From positions 744,001 to 808,000 of the forward strand of contig OZ240674.1 in the NCBI GenBank assembly GCA_965198795.1: a stretch of DNA of 64,000 bases, written 5' to 3'. Position 1 is the first letter of the stretch, and each line of letters starts with the position of its first letter. Source of the DNA: G965198795 sp965198795 (GTDB taxonomy: Bacteria; Pseudomonadota; Alphaproteobacteria; Rhodospirillales; Casp-alpha2). Positions 33,409 to 42,641 of this stretch are shown here, piece after piece. The translations under genes and the position numbers were made by a program. The notes below the pieces were generated by a model. The model was not told the DNA's origin, searched no databases, and saw only the letters and a list, made by a program, of their open reading frames with translations.

Positions 33409-33894
33409 TCACCCCGCCTTCGCCGGATCGCTTTCGCGAACAAAGCGTTTGAGGCAGGCCGTTAAATCCTGTTTCGCGCCGTCGCCGTCCTGGGCCTCAA
33501 TGTGATCCGCGAGCCACGGTCCGGTCCCTTTGTCCCGATAGAGAAACGCCGCCACCCGGCAGGTCTCGCCCTGATAACGCAACAGCCGGGTCTGGAAGTC
33601 ACGGCGTTCAAACACCGGTTCGCCCAGAATCTTCGTCAAAGAGGTCTCATCCAGTTTCACCAGGGACCCTGGATCGATGACGCGAAAAGGGCGCGGTTTC
33701 GAAAGCGCGGCCCGCCGTTCGGGATTGGATCGTCCAGGATTGAACGTCTCGGGCGCCTTGGGCGCCGCGGCCGACCCGCCAGCGCCCGCAGTTGACGCCG
33801 GCGGCGGCGTCGAGTTGTCCAAAGAGGCGGCTTCACAGCCCGGCAGCAGGGCCGCAGTCAATAATAACGCAGAGCGGACCGGGGCGCGGCGCAA
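33409..33894 (-). CDS. Small predicted lipoprotein
   Basis: The protein has 161 residues. A signal peptide ends in lipobox LLPGC (Cys20), and a flexible Pro/Ala/Gly linker runs to about residue 60. The C-terminal domain includes FRVIDPGSLVKLDETSLTKI, then LGEPVFERRDFQTRLLRYQG and ETCRVAAFLYRD. The pattern (gate-like leucine helix, Gly-Glu-Pro, strand pair with one Cys) recalls SmpA/OmlA-like lipoproteins. It starts 6 bases after the bactofilin stop, so they form an operon. A role with bactofilin at the envelope is an inference. Confidence 0.75.
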   Translation of the reverse strand: MRRAPVRSALLLTAALLPGCEAASLDNSTPPPASTAGAGGSAAAPKAPETFNPGRSNPERRAALSKPRPFRVIDPGSLVKLDETSLTKILGEPVFERRDFQTRLLRYQGETCRVAAFLYRDKGTGPWLADHIEAQDGDGAKQDLTACLKRFVRESDPAKAG

Positions 33895-33900
33895 TGGTCC

Positions 33901-34464
33901 TTAAACGTCGTCCGGCTGAAGAGTCTGCATGTCGCCGGAAACCTCGCCGCCCTGCTCAATGAGTATCTTGCCGTACCGTACCGTGCCGTTGATGCGCCCG
34001 CCCGCCCGGACGATCAGGCGGTCCTTGGCGATCAGCTCGCCCTCGAACCGGCCGGAGATGTCGGCTTCGTCCACCGTCGCGTCGCCGCGGAACACGCCGC
34101 TGGGCGCGACTTCGATCAGCCGGGCGCAGGGAAGGGTGACTTCCGCCTGGCCCTCGACGACCAGTTTGCCGCATTCCGTGATCTCGCCTTTCAGGCAGAT
34201 GTCGCGCCCGACGATCAGACGTTTGGAGTCCGACGACGAGTCAATGGCGCGGGCGCGTTCCACACGGCGCGGTCCGCCGGGAATTTCGGGTGGTCGGCGG
34301 GGCGCGTCCGGCTGCGCGCCGACGCCCGTGGGCGGCTTGGCCGGCGCGTGGCTGCCTTTACGGGAAAAGGGTTTCAGGGGCGGTGCATCGAAATCTTCTT
34401 CAGACACGGGAGCCTCGATCATCTCTGGCGCGGCGGCGGCGCTGGGTTCTTTTTTGGTAAACAC
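33901..34464 (-). CDS. Bactofilin
   Basis: Polymerising cytoskeletal protein of 187 residues. An acidic, Pro-rich N-terminal tail runs to about 80. The DUF583 beta-helix core follows, with hydrophobic/glycine periodicity: LIVGRDICLKGEITECGKLV, then VEGQAEVTLPCARLIEVAPS, and VDEADISGRFEGELIAKDRL. A short tail ends QTLQPDDV. Bactofilins form filaments at the membrane and place cell-wall enzymes. No M23 peptidase gene is adjacent; the neighbour is a lipoprotein. Confidence 0.9.
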   Translation of the reverse strand: MFTKKEPSAAAAPEMIEAPVSEEDFDAPPLKPFSRKGSHAPAKPPTGVGAQPDAPRRPPEIPGGPRRVERARAIDSSSDSKRLIVGRDICLKGEITECGKLVVEGQAEVTLPCARLIEVAPSGVFRGDATVDEADISGRFEGELIAKDRLIVRAGGRINGTVRYGKILIEQGGEVSGDMQTLQPDDV

Positions 34465-34588
34465 TGTGGCCGCCTCTGACGTCTCGTTTACGCGTGGCCG
34501 CGCCGTTCGTCCAGTTTTTTACCGGTATGGGGCGTCATCTTTGTGGACAAGGGCGGCGGTATGGCCCGCGTGTCCGTTCAGCCGGTCT

Positions 34589-35338
34589 TCAGCGGCGATC
34601 CGGTCCGGCGCCCGTGAGATTTGCGCCGGGGGTTCGAGTCTGGGGAAATCCGCCCTTTTTCCGCCAATCCTCGAACAGATGCAACATCGCCGCCGTGGCC
34701 ACGACAGGCGTCAACAAGTTGACGACGGGAATGGTCAGGGAGAACGCAGTCAGGACGCCCGCCATGAACACGCCAACCTTATGATCCTTTCGAAGACGCC
34801 GCGCGTCGTCCGCGGAAAGACGGCGGGCTGCGACCAGTTCGAAATATTCCCGCCCGATAAGGTGCCCGTTCACCGCGTAAAACAGGATCGGATAGAGCAC
34901 GGCGGTAAAGATGAACGGCAGAAGCAATATGTTCAGCGCGACCATGACGCCTAAAAACTTGAGGCCGCCTAAGACCGCCTCTTTCATGGGCTGACCGGGC
35001 GCCGGCGGGAGTTCCGGGTAGTGCCGGCTTTCGACCGTCTCCGCGACCTGGTCCAGGAACACGGACACCATGGCGGAAACGGCCCCCGGAAACAAAATGA
35101 AAGTCAAAACCGCGGCGGCCAGTCCGCCGAGCAGGTCAACCGCGGACTCCAGAAAGCCCCAGGCGAACAATGTTGTGTGATCAAGCAACGCCAACACCGC
35201 GGCCCACAAGCCGGCAAGGACGGCGGCCGCGAGCGCGGCGCTGATCCAGAGCGGCTTTCGCGTCTGTTCATCGCCCAGTTGGCGAACGCCCTTGATGAAT
35301 GCGGAGATCATGGCGCGGGTCTTTGATCTATCGGCCAA
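34589..35338 (-). CDS. EI24/CysZ-like membrane protein
   Basis: The protein has 249 residues. Four to five membrane segments lie at about 30-50, 65-95, 135-165 and 200-225. It contains the family stretch FPGAVSAMVSVFLDQVAETV and the conserved NGHLIGREYFELVAARRLS, which ends in a basic patch. The layout matches the EI24 domain, as in the sulfate transporter CysZ. Whether this copy moves sulfate is not shown by context, as no sulfur genes adjoin. It may start at either MADRSK (35338) or MISAF (35308-35311). Confidence 0.8.
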   Translation of the reverse strand: MADRSKTRAMISAFIKGVRQLGDEQTRKPLWISAALAAAVLAGLWAAVLALLDHTTLFAWGFLESAVDLLGGLAAAVLTFILFPGAVSAMVSVFLDQVAETVESRHYPELPPAPGQPMKEAVLGGLKFLGVMVALNILLLPFIFTAVLYPILFYAVNGHLIGREYFELVAARRLSADDARRLRKDHKVGVFMAGVLTAFSLTIPVVNLLTPVVATAAMLHLFEDWRKKGGFPQTRTPGANLTGAGPDRR

Positions 35339-35347
35339 GAGGGCCGG

Positions 35348-36038
35348 TCATTGTTTCTCGATATAGGCGAGGCCGCACGGGGATTGCCTGACGCGAAGCG
35401 GCGAGCGTGTCTTGGAAAGATAGTCGTGGACGGCCTTTGCGCATCCCTCCCAATAATAATAATCGTCGATCAGGATGACGCCGCCGTCCACCACCTGATC
35501 GAAGAGATTGTCCAGAATGGTCATGGTGGAGGCGCACCAATCGCCGTCCATGCGCAGCACCGAGATGCCGTTTTGGACGCTGGTTCCGGGGAGAGTTTCC
35601 TCGAACCAGCCTTTGTGAACCTCGACCTTATCCCGGGCGCCTGGAATGCGGGCGAGAGTTTCCTCAAACTCCGCCAGATCGGCGACGTTATTCCTGGCGA
35701 TCAGGTTTCCGCTCGATTGGAGCTCCACCGCGCGCGCCGTCTTCGGCCAAATCCGCCTTGGGCAAGCCTTCAAAGGAATCAAAGAAATAGAAGCGCCCGG
35801 CGGTCCGGAAGAATTCGACCAGCCCGAACGCCACGCCGCCCCGCCAAACGCCGCACTCGACGACGGATTGCCTTTCGAGGCCGCGCCTACCGATTACTTG
35901 ACCGGCAAACGCCAGGGTCTCGCCATATTGCATGAGGGAGGTCATGGTGAGCCTGCGGTATTTTAGCCAAAGCGGCCACGCTTTCAGAACCCCCGACCGG
36001 AAAGAAACGGACCGGGCGTTTATAGGGCTATATTTCAT
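35348..36038 (-). pseudogene. TylF/MycF-type methyltransferase, frameshifted
   Basis: The 5' part runs from about 36038 (MKYSPINARSVSFRSG, LTMTSLMQYGETLAFAGQVI, ECGVWRGGVAFGLVEFF, YFFDSFEGLPKADLAEDGAR) and then leaves frame. The 3' part (AVELQSSGNLIARNNVADLA, VEVHKGWFEETLPGT, LRMDGDWCASTMTILDNLFD, GGVILIDDYYYWEGCAKAV) runs to a stop at 35348. The break lies in an alternating cgcgcgcg run near 35729-35737, where a one-base indel restores a normal 230-residue protein. The metal/SAM acidic residues are present. Members methylate sugars on macrolides or other small molecules. It may be a sequencing slip, because both halves look unworn. Confidence 0.75.
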
Positions 36039-36236
36039 TGGGCTGGCGGTTCCGGCGAAATGGGCGCGCGACCACCGCGCATGTCCGAAAGCCGGCGGCT
36101 TACAGGAACCATCGCTCGCTGACAAGCCCGGATCCGGCGGCGCGGCGCGGTTCGAGCGGGTTGAGACTCCGGCTTGGCCCCAAGAAAGCGCGTTTGCAAT
36201 ACAGTCCATTGGGGCGGTTCCTCGCGGCGCCAAAAT

Positions 36237-36260
36237 GTCATTCCCCCGAAGGCGGGGTCT
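36237..36260. repeat. Palindromic intergenic repeat, single hairpin
   Basis: gtcattcccccgaaggcggg, a partial copy of the family. Confidence 0.65.
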
Positions 36261-36467
36261 AAGAGCATCCCTTATGGAGCCAAGGCGCCGCCCGCGCGAC
36301 GCTCCGCCGCCCGCGGCCCGGACAGGCGTCTCGCATCCATCCGAACCCGCACGGCCGCCGCCGCAGGCCGTCCGTCATCCCATGATCAACCCCCATCAAA
36401 CCCAGGGCGTTAATGGGCTTTCCGCTTGGTTTATCGGCGGACCCGCGTATACTCCGCCGCAGGCTGG

Positions 36468-36503
36468 ACCAGCGGCCGAACCAGCGGCCGAACCAGCGGC
36501 CCG
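36468..36503. repeat. 12-bp tandem repeat, three copies
   Basis: Units accagcggccga, accagcggccga and accagcggcccg, just upstream of the adenosine kinase gene. Confidence 0.85.
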
Positions 36504-36532
36504 CCTCGTTTTCGCGTATCCAAGGCCCGATC

Positions 36533-37528
36533 ATGACCCTGACCAAGTTCCACGTCGCCGGTATCGGCAACGCCATCGTCGATATTACCGCCAGGACGGA
36601 ACCCTGGTTCCTGGAGTCTCATGAACTCTCCAAGGGCGCCATGACGCTGATCGACGCGGGACGGGCGGCCGGGCTGTACGCCGAACTTGGCCCCGCCGTC
36701 GAAAGCTCCGGCGGTTCCGCCGCCAACACCATCGCCGGTCTCGCCGGACTCGGAGCCCGCACCGCTTACATCGGCAAGGTCAAGGACGACGTGCTGGGCG
36801 GCGTTTTCCGCCATGACGTCAAATCGCTTGGTGTTTATTTCGAGACGCCGGGTTCAACCGGGAAAGCCCCGACGGCGAGCTGTCTGGTTCTCGTGACGCC
36901 CGACGCGGACCGAACCATGTTGACTCATTTGGGCGCTTGCGTGGAGCTGGGTCCGGATGACGTCGAGGAGGCGGTGATAGCCGAGTCCGCCGTAACCTAT
37001 CTGGAGGGTTATCTGTTCGACCCGCCCGCCGCCAAGGAAGCCTTCCGCAAGGCGGCCTCCATCGCCCGCGGGGCGGGTAACGAGGTGGCGCTGAGCCTGT
37101 CCGATCCATTTTGCGTTGAACGTCACCGCCATGCGTTCCTGGAGTTGGTGAGCGAGGACGTCGATATTCTGTTCGCCAACGAGGACGAGATCGTTTCGCT
37201 CTATCAGGCGTCCAGCTTCGACGAAGCCATGCGGGCCGTGCGCGGCCACTGCGAAGTCGCGGTGCTGACCCGCGGCCGAAAGGGCTCCGTCGTCGTCTCC
37301 GGCCAAGAGGTCCACGTTGTCGAAGCGGAACCCGTCACCCAGGTCGTCGACACAACGGGGGCCGGCGACGCCTACGCGGCCGGGTTCCTCCATGGCCGCA
37401 CCCACGGCCGGGACCTCGCTGCGGCGGCCCGCATGGGCGGCGTCATGGCCGCCGAGGTCATTTCCCATCTGGGCGCCCGGGCCGCGGCCGACCCGCAGGT
37501 TCTCATGGCCGGCAAGATCAAGGGCTAG
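36533..37528 (+). CDS. PfkB-family adenosine kinase
   Basis: Phosphorylates adenosine (or a related nucleoside) with ATP. The protein has 331 residues. The N-terminal strand is HVAGIGNAIVDITA, the glycine-rich substrate loop ESSGGSAANTIAGLAGLGAR, and the second PfkB signature with the catalytic Asp DTTGAGDAYAAGFLHGRTHG. Alphaproteobacterial adenosine kinases have just this layout. The ATG at 36533 has AAGG about 8 bases upstream. Ten bases separate its stop from typA, so the two are probably cotranscribed. Confidence 0.88.
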   Translation: MTLTKFHVAGIGNAIVDITARTEPWFLESHELSKGAMTLIDAGRAAGLYAELGPAVESSGGSAANTIAGLAGLGARTAYIGKVKDDVLGGVFRHDVKSLGVYFETPGSTGKAPTASCLVLVTPDADRTMLTHLGACVELGPDDVEEAVIAESAVTYLEGYLFDPPAAKEAFRKAASIARGAGNEVALSLSDPFCVERHRHAFLELVSEDVDILFANEDEIVSLYQASSFDEAMRAVRGHCEVAVLTRGRKGSVVVSGQEVHVVEAEPVTQVVDTTGAGDAYAAGFLHGRTHGRDLAAAARMGGVMAAEVISHLGARAAADPQVLMAGKIKG

Positions 37529-37538
37529 GAAAAAGCTC

Positions 37539-39365
37539 ATGACTCGAGACATCCGCAACATCGCGATCATCGCGCACGTCGATCATGGCAAGACCACGCT
37601 GGTTGACGCGATGATGATGCAGTCCGGCGCGTTCCGGGACAACCAGCGGGTCGCCGAGCGGGCCATGGATTCCGGCGACCTGGAGCGCGAGCGCGGCATC
37701 ACCATCATGGCGAAATGCACCTCCGTCACTTGGAAGAATACGCGGATCAACATCGTCGATACGCCGGGCCACTCGGATTTCGGCGCGGAAGTGGAACGAA
37801 TTTTGGGCATGGTCGACTCGGTCATTTTGCTGATCGACGCCGCCGAGGGCCCCATGCCGCAAACCAAGTTCGTGACGTCGAAGGCGTTGGATTTGGGCCT
37901 CAGGCCCATCGTCGTGGTGAACAAACTCGACCGTCCGGACGCCAGGCCGGAAGAAGCGCATGAAGAGTGCTTCGATCTGTTCGCCAACCTGGGCGCCAAT
38001 GACGAGCAATTGGATTTTCCGATACTCTACGCGTCGGGCCGGAACGGTTGGGCGGCGGACGATCCGGCCAAGATGGAAGGCGATCTGTCGCCGCTCTTCG
38101 ACTTGATCCTGAAGCACGTGCCGAAGCCCAAGGTCGGCGCCGCCGGCGCGCCCTTCAAAATGCTGGTTGTGACGATCGAGAGTGACCCATACCTGGGCCG
38201 CGTTCTGACGGGCCGCGTTCAATCCGGAGCCGTCAAGCCGAACATGCCGGTCAAGGGGCTGACCCGGGATGGAAACACCGTTGAGCGGGGCCGGGTCAGC
38301 AAGATTCTGATCTTCAACGACATCAAGCGGAACCCGGTGGAAAAAGCCGAGGCGGGCGACATCGTCGCCATCGCGGGCCTGTCGAAGGCGACCGTGTCGG
38401 ATACTCTTTGTGATCCCGCCGTGGAAGAACCCCTCGCCGCCCGGCCCATTGATCCGCCGACGCTGTCCGTCACCTTTGGGATCAACGACTCTCCCTTCGC
38501 CGGCAGGGAAGGCGGCAAGGTTCAGTCCCGTGTGATCCTGGAGCGCCTTGAACGAGAGGCCGAGAGCAACGTCGCTATTCACGTCTCGCCCACGGAGGAC
38601 GCCGACGCGTTCGAGGTGGCGGGCCGGGGCGAATTGCAGTTGGGCGTGCTGATCGAAACCATGCGCCGGGAAGGTTTCGAATTGACCATCGGCCGTCCGC
38701 GCGTGTTGTTCAAATTGGAAAACGGCCAGCGGTTGGAGCCCATCGAGGAGGTGCGGGTCGATGTTGACGAGGCCTACTCCGGCGCGGTGGTCGAATCCTT
38801 GAGCGTCCGCAAGGGCGAGATCAAGGAAATGAAGCCCTCGGGAGGCGGAAAAGCGCGTCTGGTCTTCCACGTTCCGACGCGGGGTTTGATCGGTTATCAC
38901 GGCGATTTTCTGACCGAAACGCGCGGAACCGGCGTCATGTCCAGGCTGTTCCACGGCCATGCGCCGCACCGCGGCCCAGTCCCGGGCCGCCGAAACGGCG
39001 TGCTGATTTCGAACGCCCGGGGCAAAAGCGCCGGTTACGCCTTGGCCGGTCTGGAAGAGCGCGGCGTTTTGTTCATCGGCTCCGGCGAGGATGTTTACGA
39101 AGGCATGATGATCGGCGAGAACGCCAAGCCGGGGGATTTGGAAGTGAACCCGCTGAAGTCGAAACAGCTGACCAACTTCCGGGCCTCGGGCAAGGACGAC
39201 GCCATCAAATTGACTCCGCCCCGCCGCCTGACGTTGGAACAGGCCATCAGCTATATCGGTGACGACGAATGCGTCGAGGTGACGCCGGGGTCCGTCCGTC
39301 TCCGCAAGGCGGTTCTGGATCCGCACGAACGCAAGAGGGCGGCCCGGACGAGGGAAGCGTCTTGA
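37539..39365 (+). CDS. typA: Translational GTPase TypA/BipA
   Basis: Ribosome-associated GTPase involved in 50S assembly under stress. The protein has 608 residues. G1 is AHVDHGKTT at 12-20, the switch is RERGITIMAKCTS, G3 DTPGHSDFG and G4 NKLDRPDA. EF-G-like domains III and V follow, and the TypA-specific C-terminal domain ends near residue 600 (LTLEQAISYIGDDECVEVTP). A good AGGAAAAAG ribosome site precedes the ATG at 37539. Confidence 0.96.
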   Translation: MTRDIRNIAIIAHVDHGKTTLVDAMMMQSGAFRDNQRVAERAMDSGDLERERGITIMAKCTSVTWKNTRINIVDTPGHSDFGAEVERILGMVDSVILLIDAAEGPMPQTKFVTSKALDLGLRPIVVVNKLDRPDARPEEAHEECFDLFANLGANDEQLDFPILYASGRNGWAADDPAKMEGDLSPLFDLILKHVPKPKVGAAGAPFKMLVVTIESDPYLGRVLTGRVQSGAVKPNMPVKGLTRDGNTVERGRVSKILIFNDIKRNPVEKAEAGDIVAIAGLSKATVSDTLCDPAVEEPLAARPIDPPTLSVTFGINDSPFAGREGGKVQSRVILERLEREAESNVAIHVSPTEDADAFEVAGRGELQLGVLIETMRREGFELTIGRPRVLFKLENGQRLEPIEEVRVDVDEAYSGAVVESLSVRKGEIKEMKPSGGGKARLVFHVPTRGLIGYHGDFLTETRGTGVMSRLFHGHAPHRGPVPGRRNGVLISNARGKSAGYALAGLEERGVLFIGSGEDVYEGMMIGENAKPGDLEVNPLKSKQLTNFRASGKDDAIKLTPPRRLTLEQAISYIGDDECVEVTPGSVRLRKAVLDPHERKRAARTREAS

Positions 39366-39375
39366 GGTCCGGTCC

Positions 39376-39400
39376 GTCATTCCCGCGCAAGCGGCAGTCC
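39376..39400. repeat. Palindromic intergenic repeat, degenerate
   Basis: gtcattcccgcgcaagcggc after typA. Confidence 0.55.
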
Positions 39401-39465
39401 GCCGCCCGGGAGCGGACCCCGCTTTTCAATGGGGCGTCCGGGGCGGCGAGTCTCCCCGGCGCGCG

Positions 39466-40431
39466 TCAGTCGCCGCGCCGGGACATCACGGCCAGCACCG
39501 TGTCGGCCGCCCGTTTGCCGTTCACCACCTCTCGCGCCCGGTGTTTTGACAGCAAATCCCGGAACACCCCCCAATGCCGGAGAACAACGGGCAGCCGGGC
39601 GAGTCCAGATCGCGGTTTTCCCACGGCGTCACACGTTTGTTTAAGGGCGCGCTTCAGCGCGGACTTCGGTTTCGGCATACGAAGCGCCAAATTCAGATTT
39701 GCTTTTTCTCCGAGAGTTTCCAACGATTTTTTATTCCATCGCGTGAGATGATGGGGCGGCAAATTCATCAGGTCGGGTGAAAGGTATTCACGGGTCATGG
39801 GTGAATAAGGAACAGAGAAAACGATACGGCCCGAGGGCGTCAAAACCTGTTTCAGGTCCTGGATCAATTTTAGAGGTTCCGCCACATGTTCCAGGACATG
39901 GCTGAGAACGACCATATCATAGCGCCGGTCCGCGCCGCCGGTGAGGTCTTCCAGCGCCTTGGCTTCCACGTCGGCGCCTTTCGCCCGGGCGGCCCTGGCG
40001 GATTGGCCGCTGAGGTCGACGCCGGACGCGGTGACGTGTTTGAGCGGTTTCAGGCTAATGAGAAAATCACCCGCGCCCGCTCCCAACTCCAACAGCCTGA
40101 GAGGCTCGCGTGTTTCGTTCAGCAGACGCCGGATTTCCGCCCATTCCCAGCGTTCGCCGGCATGATACCCGGGAAACCGCGTCAACCAGGCGTAATAGGC
40201 CGCGCTTCCGGGAATCATCGGGTCGGCGAACACCAGATCGCAGGCGCCGCAACGCTCTATTGCGTAATCCCGCTCCAGAATATCCTCGGGCGGCGCGGCG
40301 CCGAAAACGGCGCGCAACGCCGCCCGCACGTCGTCCGCGGTGACGGCGAACTCCCGGACGCCGCCGGCGCGGCAGATTGGACAAACGGCGGCCATGACGG
40401 TTACGTCTATAACAGGTTGGCCGGTGTTCAT
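39466..40431 (-). CDS. SAM-dependent methyltransferase with N-terminal zinc-binding cysteines
   Basis: The protein has 321 residues. Cys17, Cys20, Cys61 and Cys64 (CPIC and CGAC) form a split zinc site, as in C-methyltransferases and related enzymes. Motif I is LLELGAGAGDFLISL and the downstream helix is MVVLSHVLEHVAEPL, typical of Methyltransf_23-type enzymes. A 70-residue basic tail follows. The substrate is unknown. Such genes often sit with surface-sugar clusters; here the neighbours are typA and hprK, so context does not help. It is divergent from hprK across 44 bases. Confidence 0.8.
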   Translation of the reverse strand: MNTGQPVIDVTVMAAVCPICRAGGVREFAVTADDVRAALRAVFGAAPPEDILERDYAIERCGACDLVFADPMIPGSAAYYAWLTRFPGYHAGERWEWAEIRRLLNETREPLRLLELGAGAGDFLISLKPLKHVTASGVDLSGQSARAARAKGADVEAKALEDLTGGADRRYDMVVLSHVLEHVAEPLKLIQDLKQVLTPSGRIVFSVPYSPMTREYLSPDLMNLPPHHLTRWNKKSLETLGEKANLNLALRMPKPKSALKRALKQTCDAVGKPRSGLARLPVVLRHWGVFRDLLSKHRAREVVNGKRAADTVLAVMSRRGD

Positions 40432-40446
40432 GAACGGTAATTGACA

Positions 40447-40460
40447 GCGCGCGCGCGCGC
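40447..40460. repeat. (GC)7 alternating dinucleotide run
   Basis: Perfect alternating gc tract in the 44-base space between the methyltransferase gene and hprK. Such tracts can take the Z form and slip in replication. Confidence 0.85.
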
Positions 40461-40475
40461 CCGCACTCTCTCGGC

Positions 40476-40919
40476 ATGTCCAAGATCATTCACGCAAGCT
40501 GCGTCGCCGTCGCCGGGCGCGGCGTTCTGTTGTTGGGAGACAGCGGGGCGGGAAAATCCGATATGGCCTTGCGCTTGATCGACGCGGGCGCGCATTTGAT
40601 CAGCGACGATCAGGTCGTTGTAAGGGCGGATGGCGGCCAGCTGTTGGCGTCTCCCCCGGAAAAACTGGCCGGTCTGTTGGAATTGCGCGGTATTGGCGTT
40701 CTCCGGCTTCCGTTCGAGACCGACGTGCCCTTGGCGATGGCGGTCAATCTGGAGCCCGGCGCGACAACGGAACGCCTGCCTGGTCCCGACGCCGTTCGAA
40801 TTAACCGCATATCGCTGCAAACGGTCACGCTGAATCCCCTGACGGTTTCCGCGCCCGCCAAAATTCGCGCCTATTTGACCTATCCCGCAGCGGAAGGGGC
40901 GCCGGTCGATCATGTCTGA
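40476..40919 (+). CDS. hprK: HPr kinase/phosphorylase, short alphaproteobacterial form
   Basis: Phosphorylates a serine of HPr. The protein has 147 residues, against about 310 in Firmicutes: the N-terminal domain is absent and only the P-loop kinase half remains. Walker A is GDSGAGKS at 21-28. ISDDQVVV and LELRGIGVLRLPFE follow, the latter near the capping region. No ribosome site is visible before the ATG. The stop overlaps the rapZ start by 8 bases. The gene heads a five-gene PTS cluster. Confidence 0.88.
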   Translation: MSKIIHASCVAVAGRGVLLLGDSGAGKSDMALRLIDAGAHLISDDQVVVRADGGQLLASPPEKLAGLLELRGIGVLRLPFETDVPLAMAVNLEPGATTERLPGPDAVRINRISLQTVTLNPLTVSAPAKIRAYLTYPAAEGAPVDHV

Positions 40920-41796
40920 CGCGGAAGGAACGTCCTTCCGGGAAAAGCTGGTGCTGGTGACGGGGGTCTCCGGCGCGGGCAAGTCGTCGGCCTTGAAAGC
41001 GCTTGAGGATCTGGGTTTCGAGACGGTGGACAATCTGCCCCTGTCCCTTATTGACCGCCTGGTCGCGGCGGAAGGGGCGCCGGTCCCTCTCGCCGCCGGA
41101 ATAGATATCCGAACCCGCGATTTCGAACCGGATACTTTTTCGAAACATGTGGCGCGTCTCAAGCGGCGGGGCGGCCTGGAGGTTCATGTCCTGTTCATGG
41201 ATTGCCATGATGACGTCTTGGCCCGGCGCTTCGCGGAAACCCGCCGCCGGCATCCTCTGGCCATCGACCGTCCGGTGGCCGACGGCGTTCAGCGCGAACG
41301 GGCGTTGATGGCGCCGGTTCGCGAACTGGCCGGCGTTGTGATGGATACGACGGATCTATCGCCCGGCGACGCCAAACGCCTGTTGGAGAATTTCTTCGGC
41401 GAGACGGAGCGGCAACGCCTTTCGCTGCATGTTCAATCCTTCGCTTACAAAGGCGGCGTGCCGCGGGACGCTGATCTGGTGTTCGATGTCCGGTTCTTGC
41501 GGAATCCCCATTATGTGGCGGCCCTTCGCCCGCTTACGGGAAAAGCCCCGTCCGTCCGGGCCCATATCGAAAAAGACGCTGGTTTCCCAGCGTTTTTCCA
41601 GAGTTTGACTGGTTTGCTGGACCCGTTGCTGCCGCGTTACGAGGCAGAGGGGAAAAGCTACCTGACCATCGCCGTTGGATGCACCGGCGGCCGGCACCGG
41701 TCGGTTTTCGTAGCCGAGCGCCTGACCGGGCATCTGCGCAACGGCGGCCTCCGCGTTCATTTGAGGCATAGGGACTTGGACAAATCCCAAGTTTAG
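40912..41796 (+). CDS. rapZ: RapZ-type RNase adapter / nucleotide-binding protein
   Basis: The protein has 294 residues. The P-loop is GVSGAGKS at 18-25, and the family stretch ETVDNLPLSLIDRL follows. The C-terminal domain holds the conserved IAVGCTGGRHRSVFVAERL. In E. coli RapZ binds the small RNA GlmZ and senses glucosamine-6-phosphate; in alphaproteobacteria its target is less clear, but its place between hprK and the PTS genes is conserved. The start overlaps hprK by 8 bases, so translation is probably coupled. Confidence 0.92.
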   Translation: MSDAEGTSFREKLVLVTGVSGAGKSSALKALEDLGFETVDNLPLSLIDRLVAAEGAPVPLAAGIDIRTRDFEPDTFSKHVARLKRRGGLEVHVLFMDCHDDVLARRFAETRRRHPLAIDRPVADGVQRERALMAPVRELAGVVMDTTDLSPGDAKRLLENFFGETERQRLSLHVQSFAYKGGVPRDADLVFDVRFLRNPHYVAALRPLTGKAPSVRAHIEKDAGFPAFFQSLTGLLDPLLPRYEAEGKSYLTIAVGCTGGRHRSVFVAERLTGHLRNGGLRVHLRHRDLDKSQV

Positions 41797-41934
41797 GCTC
41801 AATATCACTCTCAACGCCGCCGGGTTCCGCCTGACGCTCTTTTGTGAAGCCCGTGAAGCCGGGGGCTTTATCTTTCACAACAGGAAGGCCCGGGACCTGA
41901 AAAGCCCGGAACTTGAAAGAATGGTCGTTTCCCG

Positions 41935-42342
41935 ATGATCGGAATGGTCGTTGTTACACACGGTGACTTGGCGTCGGAGTTTATTGGCGCGTTAGAGCAC
42001 GTCGTCGGACCGCAAGAGCAAATCGCCAAGGTTTGCATCGGGCCCGACGACGATATGGAGGCCCGCCGCCAGGACATCATTGATCAGGTCAAGGCCGTGG
42101 ACAAGGGCGAGGGCGTCGTCGTCTTGACCGACATGTTCGGCGGCACGCCGTCCAATCTTGCGATTTCCATCATGGGCGGCGGCGCCATTGAGGTGATTGC
42201 CGGAATCAACCTGCCCATGTTGATCAAGCTGGCGACGGTACGGAAGTCGGAAGACCTGCGGACCTCCGTCACAGAGGCCCAGGAAGCCGGGCGGCGCTAT
42301 ATCAACATCGCGTCGCGGTTGCTGACCCAAGGCGCCGGCTAG
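41935..42342 (+). CDS. PTS EIIA component, mannose family (regulatory)
   Basis: The protein has 135 residues. The phosphorylation site is His9 in VVVTHGDLASEF. The fold signature VVVLTDMFGGTPSNLAISIM follows. No EIIB or permease gene is present. It should therefore act as a signalling phosphoprotein fed by the EI and HPr encoded next door, as in other alphaproteobacteria where it interacts with regulators. 138 bases separate it from rapZ, enough for its own promoter. Confidence 0.92.
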   Translation: MIGMVVVTHGDLASEFIGALEHVVGPQEQIAKVCIGPDDDMEARRQDIIDQVKAVDKGEGVVVLTDMFGGTPSNLAISIMGGGAIEVIAGINLPMLIKLATVRKSEDLRTSVTEAQEAGRRYINIASRLLTQGAG

Positions 42343-42369
42343 CGGATTCTTGAATACTGGAACGCCGTT

Positions 42370-42639
42370 GTGCCCAGACAAACTGTTACTATTTGTAATA
42401 TACGCGGTCTGCACGCCCGCGCGGCGGCCAAATTCGCCAAGCTTGCTGGAACCTTCGAGGCCATGGTCGGCGTTTCCAAGGACGGCCAGACGGTGACGGG
42501 GACCTCTATCATGGGGCTGATGATGCTTGCGGCGGCCAAAGGCAGCGACATTGAAGTGAGCGCGGACGGCGCCGACGAGGCGGCCGCGCTCGAAGCGCTG
42601 GTCGGTCTCGTCAAGGAGCGATTCGAGGAGGACGAATAG
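42370..42639 (+). CDS. Phosphocarrier protein HPr
   Basis: The protein has 89 residues and starts at GTG. His15 lies in RGLHARAAAKFAK (the EI phosphorylation site) and Ser46 in TGTSIMGLMML (the HPrK site), so both regulatory residues are kept. It accepts phosphate from EI and passes it to EIIA. It starts 27 bases after the EIIA gene and ends 2 bases before EI. Confidence 0.95.
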   Translation: MPRQTVTICNIRGLHARAAAKFAKLAGTFEAMVGVSKDGQTVTGTSIMGLMMLAAAKGSDIEVSADGADEAAALEALVGLVKERFEEDE

Positions 42640-42641
42640 CC

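Larger units (their letters stand above)
36039..36532. other. 494-bp non-coding region
   Basis: It holds a family hairpin at 36237-36260, a stretch gcgtctcgcatccatccg (36324-36341) that has a near copy at 49805-49823, and a 12-base tandem repeat (36468-36503). No gene is seen. Confidence 0.6.
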
